The notes: generated by a model from the letters alone, not told the origin. Shown: positions 11,801-28,359, numbered from the stretch's first letter. The stretch is DNA of 64,000 nt from Globodera rostochiensis (GCA_018350325.1 JAEVLN010000001.1:2717501-2781500), one strand, 5' to 3'. Made by a program: numbers and translations.

Positions 11801-13452
11801 CGGCAGTCACGAGCGCTTAATAGGATTACCAGTTTTAAGTTCTCTCATATATGGGTGCGGGATATCAGTGGCGTTATGAATTATTTTGTTAATTTCCAAA
11901 CGCCGTGTGCGTAAGGCACATCAACTACACGGCAGTCATGAGCGCTTAATAGGATTACCAGTTTTTAGTTCTCTCATATATTTATTGGTGCGGGATATCA
12001 GTGGCGTTATGAATTATTTGTTTATTTCCAAACGCCGTTTGCGTAAGGTACAGCAACTACACGGCAGTCAGGAGCGCTTAATAGGATTACCAGATTTAAG
12101 TTCTCTCATATATGGGTGCGGGATATCATTGGCGTTATGAATTATTTTGTTTATTTCCAAACGCCGTGTGCGTAAGGTACAGCAACTACACGGCAGTCAT
12201 GAGCGCTTAATAGGATTACCAGTTTTAAGTTCTCTCATATATGGGTGCGGGATATCAGTGGCGTTATGAATTATTTTGTTTATTTCCAAACGCCGTGTGC
12301 TTAAGGTACAGTACCAGTTTTTAGTTCTCTCATATATTTATTGGTGCGGGATATCAGTGGCGTTATGAATTATTTTGTTTATTTCCAAACGCCGTTTGCG
12401 TAAGGTACAGCAAATACACGGCAGTAATGAGCCCTTAACAGGCTTACCAGTTTTTAGTTCTCTCATATATATATTGGTGCGGGATATCAGTGGCGTTATG
12501 AATTATTTGTTTATTTCCAAACGCCGTTTGCGTAAGGTACAGCAACTACACGGCAGTCATGAGCGCTTAATAGGATTACCAGTTTTAAGTTCTCTCATAT
12601 ATGGGTGCGGGATATCAGTGGCGTTATGAATTATTTTGTTTATTTCCAAACGCCGTGTGCGTAAGGTACAGCAACTACACGGCAGTCATGAGCGCTTAAT
12701 AGGATTACCAGTTTTAAGTTCTCTCATATATGGGTGCGGGATATCAGTGGCGTTATGAATTATTTTGTTAATTTCCAAACGCCGTGTGCGTAAGGCACAT
12801 CAACTACACGGCAGTCATGAGCGCTTAATAGGATTACCAGTTTTAAGTTCTCTCATATATGGGTGCGGGATATCCGTGGCGTTATGAATTATTTTGTTTA
12901 TTTCCAAACGCCGTGTGCGTAAGGTACAGCAACTACACGGCAGTCATGAGCGCTTAATAGGATTACCAGTTTTAAGTTCTCTCATATATGGGTGCGGGAT
13001 ATCAGTGGCGTTATGAATTATTTTGTTTATTTCCAAACGCCGTGTGCGTAAGGCACAGCAACTACACGGCAGTCATGAGCGCTTAATAGGATTACCAGTT
13101 TTAAGTTCTCTCATATATGGGTGCGGGATATCAGTGGCGTTGTGAATTATTTTGTTTATTTCCAAACGCCGTGTGCTTAAGGTACAGCAACTACACGGCA
13201 GTCATGAGCGCTTAATAGGATTACCAGTTTTAAGTTCTCTCATATATGGGTGCGGGATATCAGTGGCGTTATGAATTATTTTGTTTATTTCCAAACGCCG
13301 TGTGCGTAAGGTACAGTACCAGTTTTTAGTTCTCTCATCTATGGGTGCGTGATATCAGTGGCGTTATGAATTATTTTGTTTATTTCCAAACGCCGTGTGC
13401 GTAAGGTACAGCAACTACACGGCAGTCATGAGCGCTTAATAGGATTACCAGT
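8894..13452. repeat. Satellite array 2 (largest block)
   Basis: About 4.5 kb of the same 129-bp unit with interspersed 95-bp units. Consecutive full units at 12707, 12836 and 12965 are exactly 129 bp apart. An ~875-bp higher-order repeat is visible: the variant series at 9660-10535 recurs at 10535-11410, shifted by 875. A variant with TATTTATTGG or TATATATTGG also has one T deleted from the TTTT of AATTATTTTG. That makes an 84-codon frame run across two units; it is not a gene. Array 2 ends abruptly at ...ATTACCAG|TGTAAGGG where an LTR-like element begins. Confidence 0.93.
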
Positions 13453-13924
13453 GTAAGGGTTTCCGGTCGGCATTTTCCATTCAATCTCACCCCTCAAAGA
13501 ACTGCTGGACTTTACCCCTGTTATCGATCACATTTATCCATTTCAACAATGTCCCCGCCCACATTGCTTCATCCTGTTCCCCTCCTTTCCCCCAGCGATC
13601 AGTCTTCATCCCTCTGTCCTTGTTCCATCGACGGAATAAACTCTATCGTCAGTGCTGGATCGGAGAGATGGGCGAGTCCATCACCCATGCCCAGGGCCCG
13701 GGCATCCTCCCCATCCTTCCCCTTCCCCCAATTTCATCCGGGGAGTCAACGGTGCTTAATCTGGGGGGCACAGTGCGCTTCCCTCACTGGTAGCACCGGA
13801 TGGTTCCCTTTTTGGGAAAAGGCCCATCGTCACAACAACGAGGGCAGAGGATGAAATGCCGGCCGAGAAAAACGGGGTACCCCTAGCCTGCGGGCTTGAA
13901 GCAGTAAATGTGCACGGAGAAATG

Positions 13925-14270
13925 ATTGCTTTGTGAATTTGTTGCCTGGACTAGTGCAAAACTAAAGAGGCCATTCGGAAAATGGAGTTCGAAAAGCTAT
14001 TGCCCAGACTAATACAAACTACAGGGGCTCTTCTATCAAAAAACAAAAATGGCTGTTAATTGTTGCCTGGGCTAGTGAAAAACTAAAGGGGCTTTGCAAA
14101 AAAATAAATGGAGTGCTGATTGTTGTCCGGCCTAGTACAAACTAAAGGGACCTTGAGAAAAGTGCCGTCAATGGTTGCCCGGTCTAAAAAAAAACTAAAG
14201 GGGCCTAGGGAAGTCAAACAGGATTTTACTCAAAACAAAAACTCAGAAAACCGGTCAAGACTCGGGTACA
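13925..14270. repeat. Degenerate ~58-bp tandem repeat in the element leader
   Basis: Five to six diverged copies of ATTGTTGCCTGGnCTAGTnCAAACTAAAGGGGCCTT follow each other at about 13930, 13995, 14057, 14115 and 14170, with a last trace near 14265. They are non-coding and lie between the putative primer site and the gag frame. Confidence 0.6.
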
Positions 14271-14650
14271 AAAACTAAAGGTCACTTAAAATTGACCAAG
14301 TCAGCAGATTAAAGTCGAAAAGTCGGTGATCAATTGCTTTCCCAGCATTCCAAAGTGTTCAAAGAAGAACGGCCGAGCTGGCCTTTAGTCGCTTCAACAC
14401 TTTCTCATTCAATTGCCGCTCTCACGATCGGGAGTGTCAGCGGAAGTCCATTAGCAACTGATTTGATCGCCGCAGGAATGCAGTGAGAATCGGAAAGGAA
14501 ACTCATTCTCATGTCAAACCGAGATTCATTTTTATTTGCTTTTTCATTTATGCGGGACGGAATCATTAACTAAGATTGCAAAAAGCAAATGTTTCCTAAA
14601 TTTAGATTACACTCAAAAATTATTATTTTGCCCAAAAGCCCAACGATTGC

Positions 14651-15589
14651 ATGCCTTTGACCAGCTACCCCACCGGGTCTGGAATTCCCCTGGCCTGCGG
14701 GCCTGAAACAGTTAATGTAAATAAAAGAGATGGTGAATTGTCTGGAATTCCACTGGCCTGCGGGCCTGAAGCAGTTAATGTAAATAAAAGAGATGGTGAA
14801 GTGACCATCGGGGCAAGTGCCAGGAAATTCTGGCAGGGAAAAATGTCAGCGAAGGTGCCAGAGGTGGAAAAGGTTCATCCAAAGAAGAATGAGCGCACCA
14901 TTTATGGCATCAACATGCTCTCTAGCGGACTTTCGGTCGGTTCAACCCTAGAAATGTTTGGAGAAGAATCGGCAATTGAATTTGATGATTGGGCGGAACG
15001 GTTCAAAGACCATCTCACGGTCTCAGGCAAAAACTTCACGGATCAAGAAAAAGTGACCCGGTTCAAATTGAGCCTGAAGGATGCCCCACGGGCACTGTTT
15101 AAGGAACTGCCTCCAGCACAAACCACAACGCTGGACTTGGCCATGTCTGCACTCAGGGCCAAGCTGAACTCTCCTCAGCGCAGAGAGATCGCCAAAAGAA
15201 CGCTGACGCTGTGCAGACAGCGCGAGGACGAATCGGTGGCACAATTTCTGAGGCGATTGACGCCACTGGTGGAGGCAACAAATCACTCCCTCACCGAAGG
15301 ACAGCGGAAGGAGAAGGTTTGCGAAGAATTCCTGGACCGTCTCAAGCCAAGCATGAGCTTTCTAATCCGGTTGATTGGATTAACCCAGGCCAAGAGTTTG
15401 GAGATCGTCAAGGCCCAAGCAGAAGAGCTGAAACCTGGTCTCGTAAGAAGTCGATCTGGCAGACGCCTGCCTCAAAGGGGCGTCTCCGCACTTGAATTGT
15501 GTGCTCAGCTTGACGAGAGGAGTCGATTGGTATATGAATTGCTCGATTTGGTCCACTACCGCATAAGGGAAAAATTCCTAAAATGTTGA
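14651..15589 (+). CDS. Retrotransposon gag-like protein
   Basis: A single 312-residue frame. Residues ~9-55 hold two copies of a direct repeat (GIPLACGPE...VNVNKRDGE). The middle is a typical retrotransposon gag/capsid region: FDDWAERFKDHLTVSG, then KVTRFKLSLKDAPRALF, RAKLNSPQRREIAKRTL, RQREDESVAQFLRRLTPLV and EFLDRLKPSMSFLIRL. This would assemble particles around element RNA. No CCHC zinc knuckle, protease or polymerase follows. The C-terminal ~50 residues are unlike gag and may be read into non-coding sequence. The first ATG in the frame is 14651; the real start could be later, for example at the Met before SAKVPEVEKV. It lies inside the element that splits the satellite. Confidence 0.7.
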   Translation: MPLTSYPTGSGIPLACGPETVNVNKRDGELSGIPLACGPEAVNVNKRDGEVTIGASARKFWQGKMSAKVPEVEKVHPKKNERTIYGINMLSSGLSVGSTLEMFGEESAIEFDDWAERFKDHLTVSGKNFTDQEKVTRFKLSLKDAPRALFKELPPAQTTTLDLAMSALRAKLNSPQRREIAKRTLTLCRQREDESVAQFLRRLTPLVEATNHSLTEGQRKEKVCEEFLDRLKPSMSFLIRLIGLTQAKSLEIVKAQAEELKPGLVRSRSGRRLPQRGVSALELCAQLDERSRLVYELLDLVHYRIREKFLKC

Positions 15590-15794
15590 TGAATATTAAG
15601 CTGATCAAAGCAAATAAATTTTCTGGGAACTCTCGCCTAACAATGTCCAAATTCCTAAAATTTTAGAGCAAGTTTCGTAACAAACCATATTAAACCTTCA
15701 AAAAATTTTTCTGGGACACCTGCCACTCTTATAAAGCTTCGAAAGTACGGGAATTTTTTAAATTTTGGTTGCAAATCCCTTAACAAATTGAATC

Positions 15795-15910
15795 AGAAAT
15801 TCAAAATTTCTCAGCGGCGCCTATCGGCACCGCCGACTGTGGACCAATGTTCAGCAAACAGCATTAATCTTCAATTCCTCTCGACGGCGCCATCGGCAGC
15901 TTCGGACCAA
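15795..15910. repeat. Two copies of a hairpin repeat family
   Basis: At 15815-15838, GCGGCGCCTATCGGCACCGCC is preceded by AACAAATTGAATCAGAAATTC. This is the reverse orientation of the copies at 61.9 and 63.4 kb. A second degenerate copy (GACGGCGCCATCGGCAGC) lies at about 15885-15902. The rest of 15590-16560 has no gene that I can support. Confidence 0.6.
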
Positions 15911-16712
15911 CCTTTCGTCCAAAATGGTCAAAATCGGCCTAAAATTAAAGATTGACACAAAAATGGGAGTAAAATTAAAAACAAAAAACAAGCTGAAGCA
16001 GTCCAGATCAGGATGACTGGCCCGAGGGCCAGAAGCAGACCATTACTAAAACAATTAAGCAAATGAATCGAAACGAAAGGCATACACTTTCGCCAAAAAA
16101 AAAACAAAAGTTTTGTGCCAAATTTAAACAGCATGTCTTGGCGAACTTTCTCAAAATTCTCTAAAAACAGACCCTAGTCACGGCTGGGAGGACCATTCAA
16201 TTCTGAAATTAACTTCCTCGTAAGGAAATGGACAAAAGAGCCAAAATCAGCTCATTCCCACCCGGCGTGGGGCGAAATTTGAATTGGGCCCATTTATCTC
16301 TCGTTCTCTAATATTCACCCACACTATTTCGCCAAAGTTCTCCGGGTAGTCAGCAGTTCAATTTCCCCATCCCAAAAATTCCAAAATGCCACCGGGATGC
16401 CTGGACCACTTCCTCTAACCCTCTCTTCACAAACTCTCTCTCTTCAACAATCTCCCCCTCTCTGAACCGGAATGACCCCGGGGTGTTCCTCCCCGACGAC
16501 CCCATGCCATCCATCTAAATGGTGGACGAGTTGTTCACGCAAAATGCGCAGCCTGGCCGTGACTCTATCGTCAGTGCTGGATCGGAGAGATGGGCGAGTC
16601 CATCACCCATGCCCAGGGCCCGGGCATCCTCCCCATCCTTCCCCTTCCCCCAATTTCATCCGGGGAGTCAACGGTGTTTAATCTGGGGGGCACAGTGCAC
16701 TTCCCTCACTCC

Positions 16713-17506
16713 ATTTTTTAAGTTCTCTCATATATGGGTGCGGGATATCAGTGGCGTTATGAATTATTTTGTTTATTTCCAAACGCCGTGTGCGTAAGGC
16801 ACAGCAACTACACGGCAGTCATGAGCGCTTAATAGGATTACCAGTTTTAAGTTCTCTCATATATGGGTGCTGGATATCAGTGGCGTTATGAATTATTTTG
16901 TTTATTTCCAAACGCCGTGTGTTAAGGTACAGTACCAGTTTTTAGTTCTCTCATATATGGGTGCTGGATATCAGTGGCGTTATGAATTATTTTGTTTATT
17001 TCCAAACGCCGTTGGCGTAAGGTACAGCAAATACACGGCAGTAATGAGCGCTTAATAGGATTACCAGTTTTAAGTTCTCTCATATATGGGTGCGGGATAT
17101 CAGTGGCGTTATGAATTATTTTGTTTATTTCCAAACGCCGTTTGCGTAAGGTACAGCAAATACACGGCAGTAATGAGCGCTTAATAGGATTACCAGTTTT
17201 AAGTTCTCTCATATATGGGTGCGGGATATCAGTGGCGTTATGAATTATTTTGTTTATTTCCAAACGCCGTGTGCGTAAGGCACAGCTACTACACGGCAGT
17301 CATGAGCGCTTAATAGGATTACCAGTTTTAAGTTCTCTCATATATGGGTGCGGGATATCCGTGGCGTTATGAATTATTTTGTTTATTTCCAAACGCCGTT
17401 TGCGTAAGGCACAGCAACTACACGGCAGTCATGAGCGCTTAATAGGATTACCAGTTTTAAGTTCTCTCATATATGGGTGCTGGATATCAGTGGCGTTATG
17501 AATTAG
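16713..17506. repeat. Satellite array 3
   Basis: This resumes the 129-bp satellite directly behind the right repeat of the LTR-like element (ccattttttaagttctctc). It is probably the severed end of array 2. It ends at GTTATGAATTAGCTGTATAG, the same junction to the Gln-rich unit as at about 7285. In part of this block the minus-strand frame is open over nearly three units (16922-17263), because two units carry TCATTA instead of TCATGA. Confidence 0.92.
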
Positions 17507-18145
17507 CTGTATAGAAAACCCTCTGGATTCTGGGCATGATGCCGGACTTGTTGCTTAGCTGAGTCACTTGCATACTGTACTTGTTGCCCTAGCGGGTCCC
17601 TCTGGTACTGTATTTGTTGTTTTAGTTGTTTGTTCAAGTACTGTACGTCTTGCCGCACTGCTTGGAAAACCTTTGCATACTGAACTTGCTTGATACGATG
17701 CTTGAACCTGCGAATGCTTCATTTGGCTTTTTGGTGAACCCGTCGGGTACTGTTGTTGTTGTTGTATTTGTTGATTACTGCCTGGGTACTGTATTCGTTC
17801 TTTCGGTGTTGGGTACTTCTGGTACTGTTTGTGTTGTTGTTGTACACGTTGCTTCAGGGAATTTTGGTTAATGATTCGCTGATGGACAATTGCTGGTGCA
17901 GCAGGCGCTTTTGTGTTACAACTGTTTCCGCTAGTCGTTTGGCGGATGTGTAGAAGAATATTGCCTGAGGCAAGTGAAGCCGAGTCGGACTCAAATCTTA
18001 AACAAACAAAAACGAAAAATATAAATGTTTAAAAATTGATATTTAAAATAAGAGTCAGACTCAGATCTCAAACTAAAATTATCTTTAAAATAAGGGATTC
18101 AAAACTTTAAACTAAAATTATATTTAAAATAAGGGACTCAAATCT
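17507..18145 (-). pseudogene. Gln/Tyr-rich gene remnant, copy 3
   Basis: Near-identical to 7286-7925 (differences such as GGAAAACC for GGTAAACC and ATCTCAAAC for ATCTTAAAC), with the same frame break in the Gln/Tyr-rich stretch. It is joined to satellite on the left and to the F-box segment on the right, so the whole satellite/Gln-rich/F-box order is duplicated. Confidence 0.5.
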
Positions 18146-18146
18146 T

Positions 18147-19645
18147 CCCACCCCCCCCATGCCCATACAATCAAAATATATCGTAGGATATTTGTGATCT
18201 ACTGTATGCTTTTGCGCTTACATTTTGAAGCGATTCTAACAAAAGGATCGAATCGATTCAACTACTGTAAATTCTATTGTAAGTGCTCAATGATTGGTTA
18301 AGCTTTGTGCTATCGTAATGTTGTTTTTTGTTAAGGCGTCAATACAAAATTTTGGCATTTTAACACATTCCATTTAATGATTTTTGCTGTTGGGGAAATC
18401 AGACCGGAAGCGATTCGATTGTTTACATTTCCACAAGCCTAGAGATAGGCTGAAAATTGGAGAAAGAGAGGGGAAATAAATTTGTTTTCACTCCTAAAAA
18501 TAATTTCATCCATTTTTTGTTTTTGAATTCCAAAAGCACAACAAATTTGTAAGCAAATTCCTATATTTATAGAGCCAAAAGAGAGAAGCAACAATTGAAA
18601 TCGATTTTCTGTTCGAATTTCCTCCATTCAAATTCGTTGTCGATGCGATTCCAACGGAAGTACCAGTTCAATGCAATTGCTTCCTTTTCCCACTTGGGCC
18701 ATTTTGCTTCTTCTCGCTCAATCGGACAACGCACCAACAGCAATATTAATTCGTTAAAGCGTCGCAATGACAATCGCTCCCCCGTCAAATTGTTCTCCAG
18801 CTCAAATGGTTCCATGCCAGCACACAGCACATGGATGATGAAATTGACCGGCTCCGTAGCATTGACAAAGACCTAAAATGAAGGGAAAAAATCGAATTGC
18901 GAAATTACCTCTTTGAGTCCTTCCATTTCTGTCGGAAAAAAAACAACGAAGCATCTTCGGAAGACCATAGCAAATGTTGTCGTTGATCAACGGCCAAATC
19001 TTTTGCCAAATAATGTCCCAGCTGCGGCTTTGATCTTGAAGAAATTCAATGACGGCTTGGTCGACCTAACTGAACAAGGAAGGCGAAGACTTCGAGCCAA
19101 ATGTCGGCACAAATGGAACTGAAATTTGGGGATTTAGGGCTTTTGATTTGACTCTTCAAGAAACAAACTCACATTTCCTCCATTTGTTGAACAAACAACC
19201 AAACGAACTTCGGCTTTTTAGATATCAGATTCGGATTCTACGTCCCAGAAAGGCCTTAGAAACTATTTTCTAACGACTTTATAAAAAGTTTTTATTTTTT
19301 GATTAAAAAATTGGGACCCCCATTCTTTAGGCTTACCAAAAAAATTTCTAAAGTAAAACATTTACACGGCATCATGGGATGCGTAAAAGTTCATGGGACG
19401 CACAAAAGTTTTATGGGACGCATAAAAGTTTATGGGACGCATAAAAGCTCATGGGACGCATAAAAGTTCATGGGGCGCATAAACCGGACTAGAACCCAAA
19501 ATCGTTCTCAAAAAGCATGCATCGGGGCCGGGATTCAGAATTGGACGAAATGGATGTCAGATTCGGCTTCTACAGCCCAGAAAGCCCCTAGAAAACTATT
19601 TTTAAATTTTCGAAAAAATGTTCGAATCCGGGTCCGGGGTTTGAA
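18147..19645. repeat. Segmental repeat copy A3
   Basis: Matches 4030-5530 almost base for base, including the 57-bp gap, the T8 run and the short ATGGGACGCATAAAAG tandem repeat (19371-19480). Beyond 19645 it continues into GAAATTGGTCAAAATGGAGG, whereas A1 meets satellite. The satellite therefore appears to have entered or replaced sequence at that point in A1. Confidence 0.87.
18567..19115 (-). pseudogene. F-box-like protein remnant (copy A3)
   Basis: Has the same two-exon fragment and the same lesions as the 4451-4998 copy: F-box-like start fused by deletion to the RSWDIIWQ region, the 57-bp gap, and the extra T before the intron. The shared lesions show A1 and A3 derive from one already broken ancestor. 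Confidence 0.58.
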
Positions 19646-20900
19646 ATTGGTCAAAATGGAGGTCGGATTCGGATTCTACGCCCTTGTATACCCCTAAAAA
19701 ACTTTTATCGACTTTTAAAAAATTTTATTTTTTTTTCGGTATTTCGTGGTTTTGGCTACCGAACCGAATACCGACCAAGCCAAAATCGGTCCGAATGTCG
19801 ACCAAGCCAAAATCGGTCCGAATACCGACCCATTGTAAATTGGCTTGAATACAGACTACAATAAAGTTTTTGGCGTTTTCGGGGAAGTAGAATCTGAATC
19901 TAACCTCCTTTTCAGCCAATTCCTAACCCGGACCCGAATTCGAACATTTGTCCGATATATCAAAATTTTTAAAAATTAATTTTGATCTTAAAATTGTTCA
20001 AGAAACACCAAAATTATTTATATGGTTTCTTAGGTGGTGAAAACGATGGAATAAGCAAAAATTTTAGCGGCTCGACCTTTAAACCGGTTTTTGAAACAGC
20101 TCAATTTGTAAAACCATAGGGGGACCTTTTTGGTAAAAAGTTCGTTAGGCTTAGGCCTAAGCCACCCTGGCTTAGGATTCGTCAGGCTTTTTCGGCCATC
20201 GCTCGCCTTCAGATCCGAATAAATACTACCAATCGATTTCCCACGTCGAGACCGAGTGTTCGAGTTCAGGATTCGAGATTTGCAAAATTCGAGCTCGGAT
20301 TTGTGATCTACGCATGCTTTTACCCTAGAAAACATGCATTTAAAAACTTGACGAAATGTCGCGCCTAGACCAAATGTGAGCGTACCGAAACATCAGTTTT
20401 TTCGTTACCGGGCGAAATGTCCGGACACCTTGAAAAACATAAAAAACTTAACACCTAATTAAAGCCAACACAAAGTTTGAATTTTTATAACTGGTCGATT
20501 CGGACCGATTTTGGCTTGGTCGGTATTCGGACGGTCGACATTTGGACCGATTTTGGCTTGGTCGGTATTCGGACGGTCGACATTTGGACCGATTTTGGCT
20601 TGGTCGGTATTCAGATTACTTTTGTCTTGGTCGACATTCGGACCGATTTTGGCTTGGTCGACATTCGGACGGTCGACATTCGGTCCGTACGCCAAAAATA
20701 TACAAAATATTTAAACTTTTAACTAAATCCTCATTTTCCAAAGACATTCTTGCGAAATAAGGACATTTTCAACTTTAACATCGAGGGTACATTTCCAAGG
20801 ACTGTCCTTGGAGCCCAAGGACTGTCCTTGGAGCCCAAGGACGAATCAGAACCCGGGCCTTGAATTCACAAGAATTTTCCCAAATGTCTGAAGAAGAATT
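19646..20900. repeat. Inverted and tandem repeats, no gene
   Basis: At 19757-19835 there are two to three copies of GACCAAGCCAAAATCGGTCC. At 20490-20690 the reverse complement occurs as a four-to-five-fold ~41-bp tandem array (GGACCGATTTTGGCTTGGTCG with GGTATTCGGACGGTCGACAT). The two blocks form a large inverted pair about 700 bp apart. Between them at 20150-20175 lies GCTTAGGCCTAAGCC, related to sequence near 60440. An 18-bp duplication (AAGGACTGTCCTTGGAGCCC) is at about 20797-20840. Open frames here follow from the repeats. Confidence 0.7.
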
Positions 20901-20904
20901 TAAT

Positions 20905-21060
20905 ACTGTGGTTACATCATTAAAAGCGTCGGACGACGACGAAAAATAATATAAAGGAAAAATGAGAGATTTCTTTGTTCAATGCGGTCAGAGAAAATCT
21001 CTCATTTTGTCTTTATATTATTTTCGTCGTCATCTTTGATGATTTTTATGTAATCACAGT
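20905..21060. mobile_element. MITE, hairpin-forming
   Basis: The left arm, ACTGTGGTTACAT followed by ACGACGACGAAAAATAATATAAAGG and AATGAGAGATTTC, is complementary to the right arm GAAAATCTCTCATT, CTTTATATTATTTTCGTCGTC, ATGTAATCACAGT. The arms are ~70 bp with a short loop. It has no coding capacity and is a typical non-autonomous DNA transposon. The region 21061-21595 after it is AT-rich with C- and T-runs and shows no gene. Confidence 0.72.
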
Positions 21061-21595
21061 GCAGTGGAGAAAACGCCCGCTCTTCAATGACTAAAATCAT
21101 CAAAAATCAAATGCTGTTCTTACGGTGTAGTCTCAGTCACAGCACACCATTTCTAATCCCCCCCCCTAAACCCCTCTTTTTTTTTGTCATTTATTCTGCT
21201 TTTACTATATTTGTTGTTGACTGTTTAGTTTGACTTTTTAGTTATTACTGAAGTAAAAAAAACTAATGATTTTTAAACCAACAAAAAAAAAACCCGGTAT
21301 TACATAATATACAATTCATTCGCCTTGACAAACCATGCGAGTTAAGTTTGAAAGCTTTAACATTATCTCTGTAGATGATCATTAAGCAAACGTTTAAATT
21401 GTGAGGAATGGACTTGTTATTGCCATACTTTTACCAAAGAGGCCAAGAGTCTCGATTTACGTAGCTGGACGCTTGCTTACCTATTTTAGCTAACCTTTTG
21501 CAATATTTTTTTTTGTGTTGAGCCTTCTTAAATTGCTTTCCTCGTCAAAAATTGCGCCCAAAATTTTTGTTTGCTCAAAATTGTTTCGTCGTTCG

Positions 21596-27215
<5,620 letters not shown>

Positions 27216-27517
27216 ACGCGATCAAACGGCGTTTGTGTGGTGAAAGGGGAGGGGGGAGAGAGGGAGAAGAAAATGATGAGAACAATCTTTTGTTATGATG
27301 TCCTTGCTATTCTTGTGTTGATTCATTGGACCATTTATTTAATGCACTATTTGGATTAAGTATTGTATTTTTTTGGAGTTTTTGTGCTGTCTTACTCTGG
27401 TCACGAATATGATAACACAATTTCTTAATTTTCGAGTTGAAGAGTATCGTCGTTCTGAAATTATTTGTTTTTTGAAATGTCAGAAAAAATGAATCGCTTT
27501 TTTTTGATTGAGGGCAA

Positions 27518-28359
27518 ATGGTTGTTCACCTAAACAAAGTTACGGCTGAGGGCCATGACGGCTTGCGCTCGTGTTTGCTCGAATTGCAACGGAGCAACCG
27601 GTTCTACAGCGGCGGCATTTTTGTGCTGTTCACCGGAGCAAAGGTGGCGACACAGCTTTTTATTGTTTTATTAGCCATGGGCTTGTCGGCAATGGTGTGG
27701 AATTGCGGTCCTGACGAAAAATTTTTTATTAAATTTTGAATGGTTCAAAAATTATAATTGTGAAAAAATTCGCAGGACACGATCTGAGCTCGGATTTCGC
27801 GAATGTCGAACACAATTCCGACCATTGCCGGCTTGTCTATGTTAGCCTATGGTGGTGGGCTGTTAACCGAAACTTTTTTTTGTGTTTAATTTGCCATGGG
27901 TCTTTTCGATGTTAGCTTATCGTTTGATGATGATTTTGCTGCTCTAAACTGTCTCACAAAAAGGTTGCGGACACGGGCCGAAGTTGGTGTCCGAGCTGTG
28001 TGCGTGCGGAGCCGGTCATCGAGCAGGCACTCGACGACCTCACCAAGGTGGACACGGATCAACAGCAGCAGCGGCACATTATGTTCGTCACCTGCAATGT
28101 TGGAAATCGAGAAGTGTATGTCGTCTCGTCTCCTCTCAGTCGGGGCCAATATGTTTCAAATTTTGAACATTTTGTGTTCAGCTGGAAATCGCCGTCAAAC
28201 AGCATCAAAGCGGACGCCACGTTGGACGTCAAAAGTGTGCCTTCACTCATCAAATATTCGCTGTCGGACGGATGCTGTGTGCAGGGGCAAAAGTTGGACA
28301 CGGATGAACACTTTCAAACCGTCGGCAGCATCGTCGAATTCATGTTGAAACGTCCATAA
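27518..28359 (+). CDS. TXNDC17/TRP14-like thioredoxin-fold protein
   Basis: Three exons (27518-27643, 27964-28115, 28182-28359) give 151 residues; the human protein is 123, and the N-terminus here is longer. Family features in order: IFVLFTGAK, then DTGRSWCPSCVRAEPVI with the CxxC redox pair (WCPSC, against WCPDC in human TRP14), MFVTCNVGNREVWK, and VPSLIKY ending strand 3 with the cis-proline. TRP14 is a cytosolic thioredoxin-related disulphide/cystine reductase fed by thioredoxin reductase. The exon 2 donor is GAAGT|gtatgt, which keeps NREVWK in frame. It sits between the aminopeptidase (302 bp upstream) and DJ-1 (280 bp downstream), all on one strand. An AATAAA is at about 28492. Confidence 0.9.

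Larger units (their letters stand above)
13453..16712 (+). mobile_element. gag-only LTR-retroelement remnant inside the satellite
   Basis: A 3.26-kb insertion separates satellite arrays 2 and 3. The left end starts TGTAAGGG. A 150-bp segment at 13641-13790 is repeated almost exactly at 16563-16712 (CTCTATCGTCAGTGCTGG to TTCCCTCACT), placed like the U5 parts of two LTRs. Directly after the left copy comes TGGTAGCACCGG, a plausible tRNA primer binding site (13788). An AATAAA precedes the shared segment on the left. The upstream parts of the two repeats do not match well, so the right LTR is rearranged or the element is a recombinant. Internally there is one gag-like gene and no polymerase. No convincing target duplication was found. 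Confidence 0.6.

Noticed and set aside
9715..12629. Series of 84-codon plus-strand frames (MFISKRRLRKVQQ...)
   Set aside because: They arise because the 129-bp unit is divisible by three and one T is deleted in certain units. They end at the same satellite stop every time, with no splice or start context.
16922..17263. 113-residue minus-strand frame with 43-residue repeats (NKIIHNATDIPHPYM)
   Set aside because: It is the satellite read in a frame that happens to be open where TCATGA became TCATTA. Most units have a stop in that frame.
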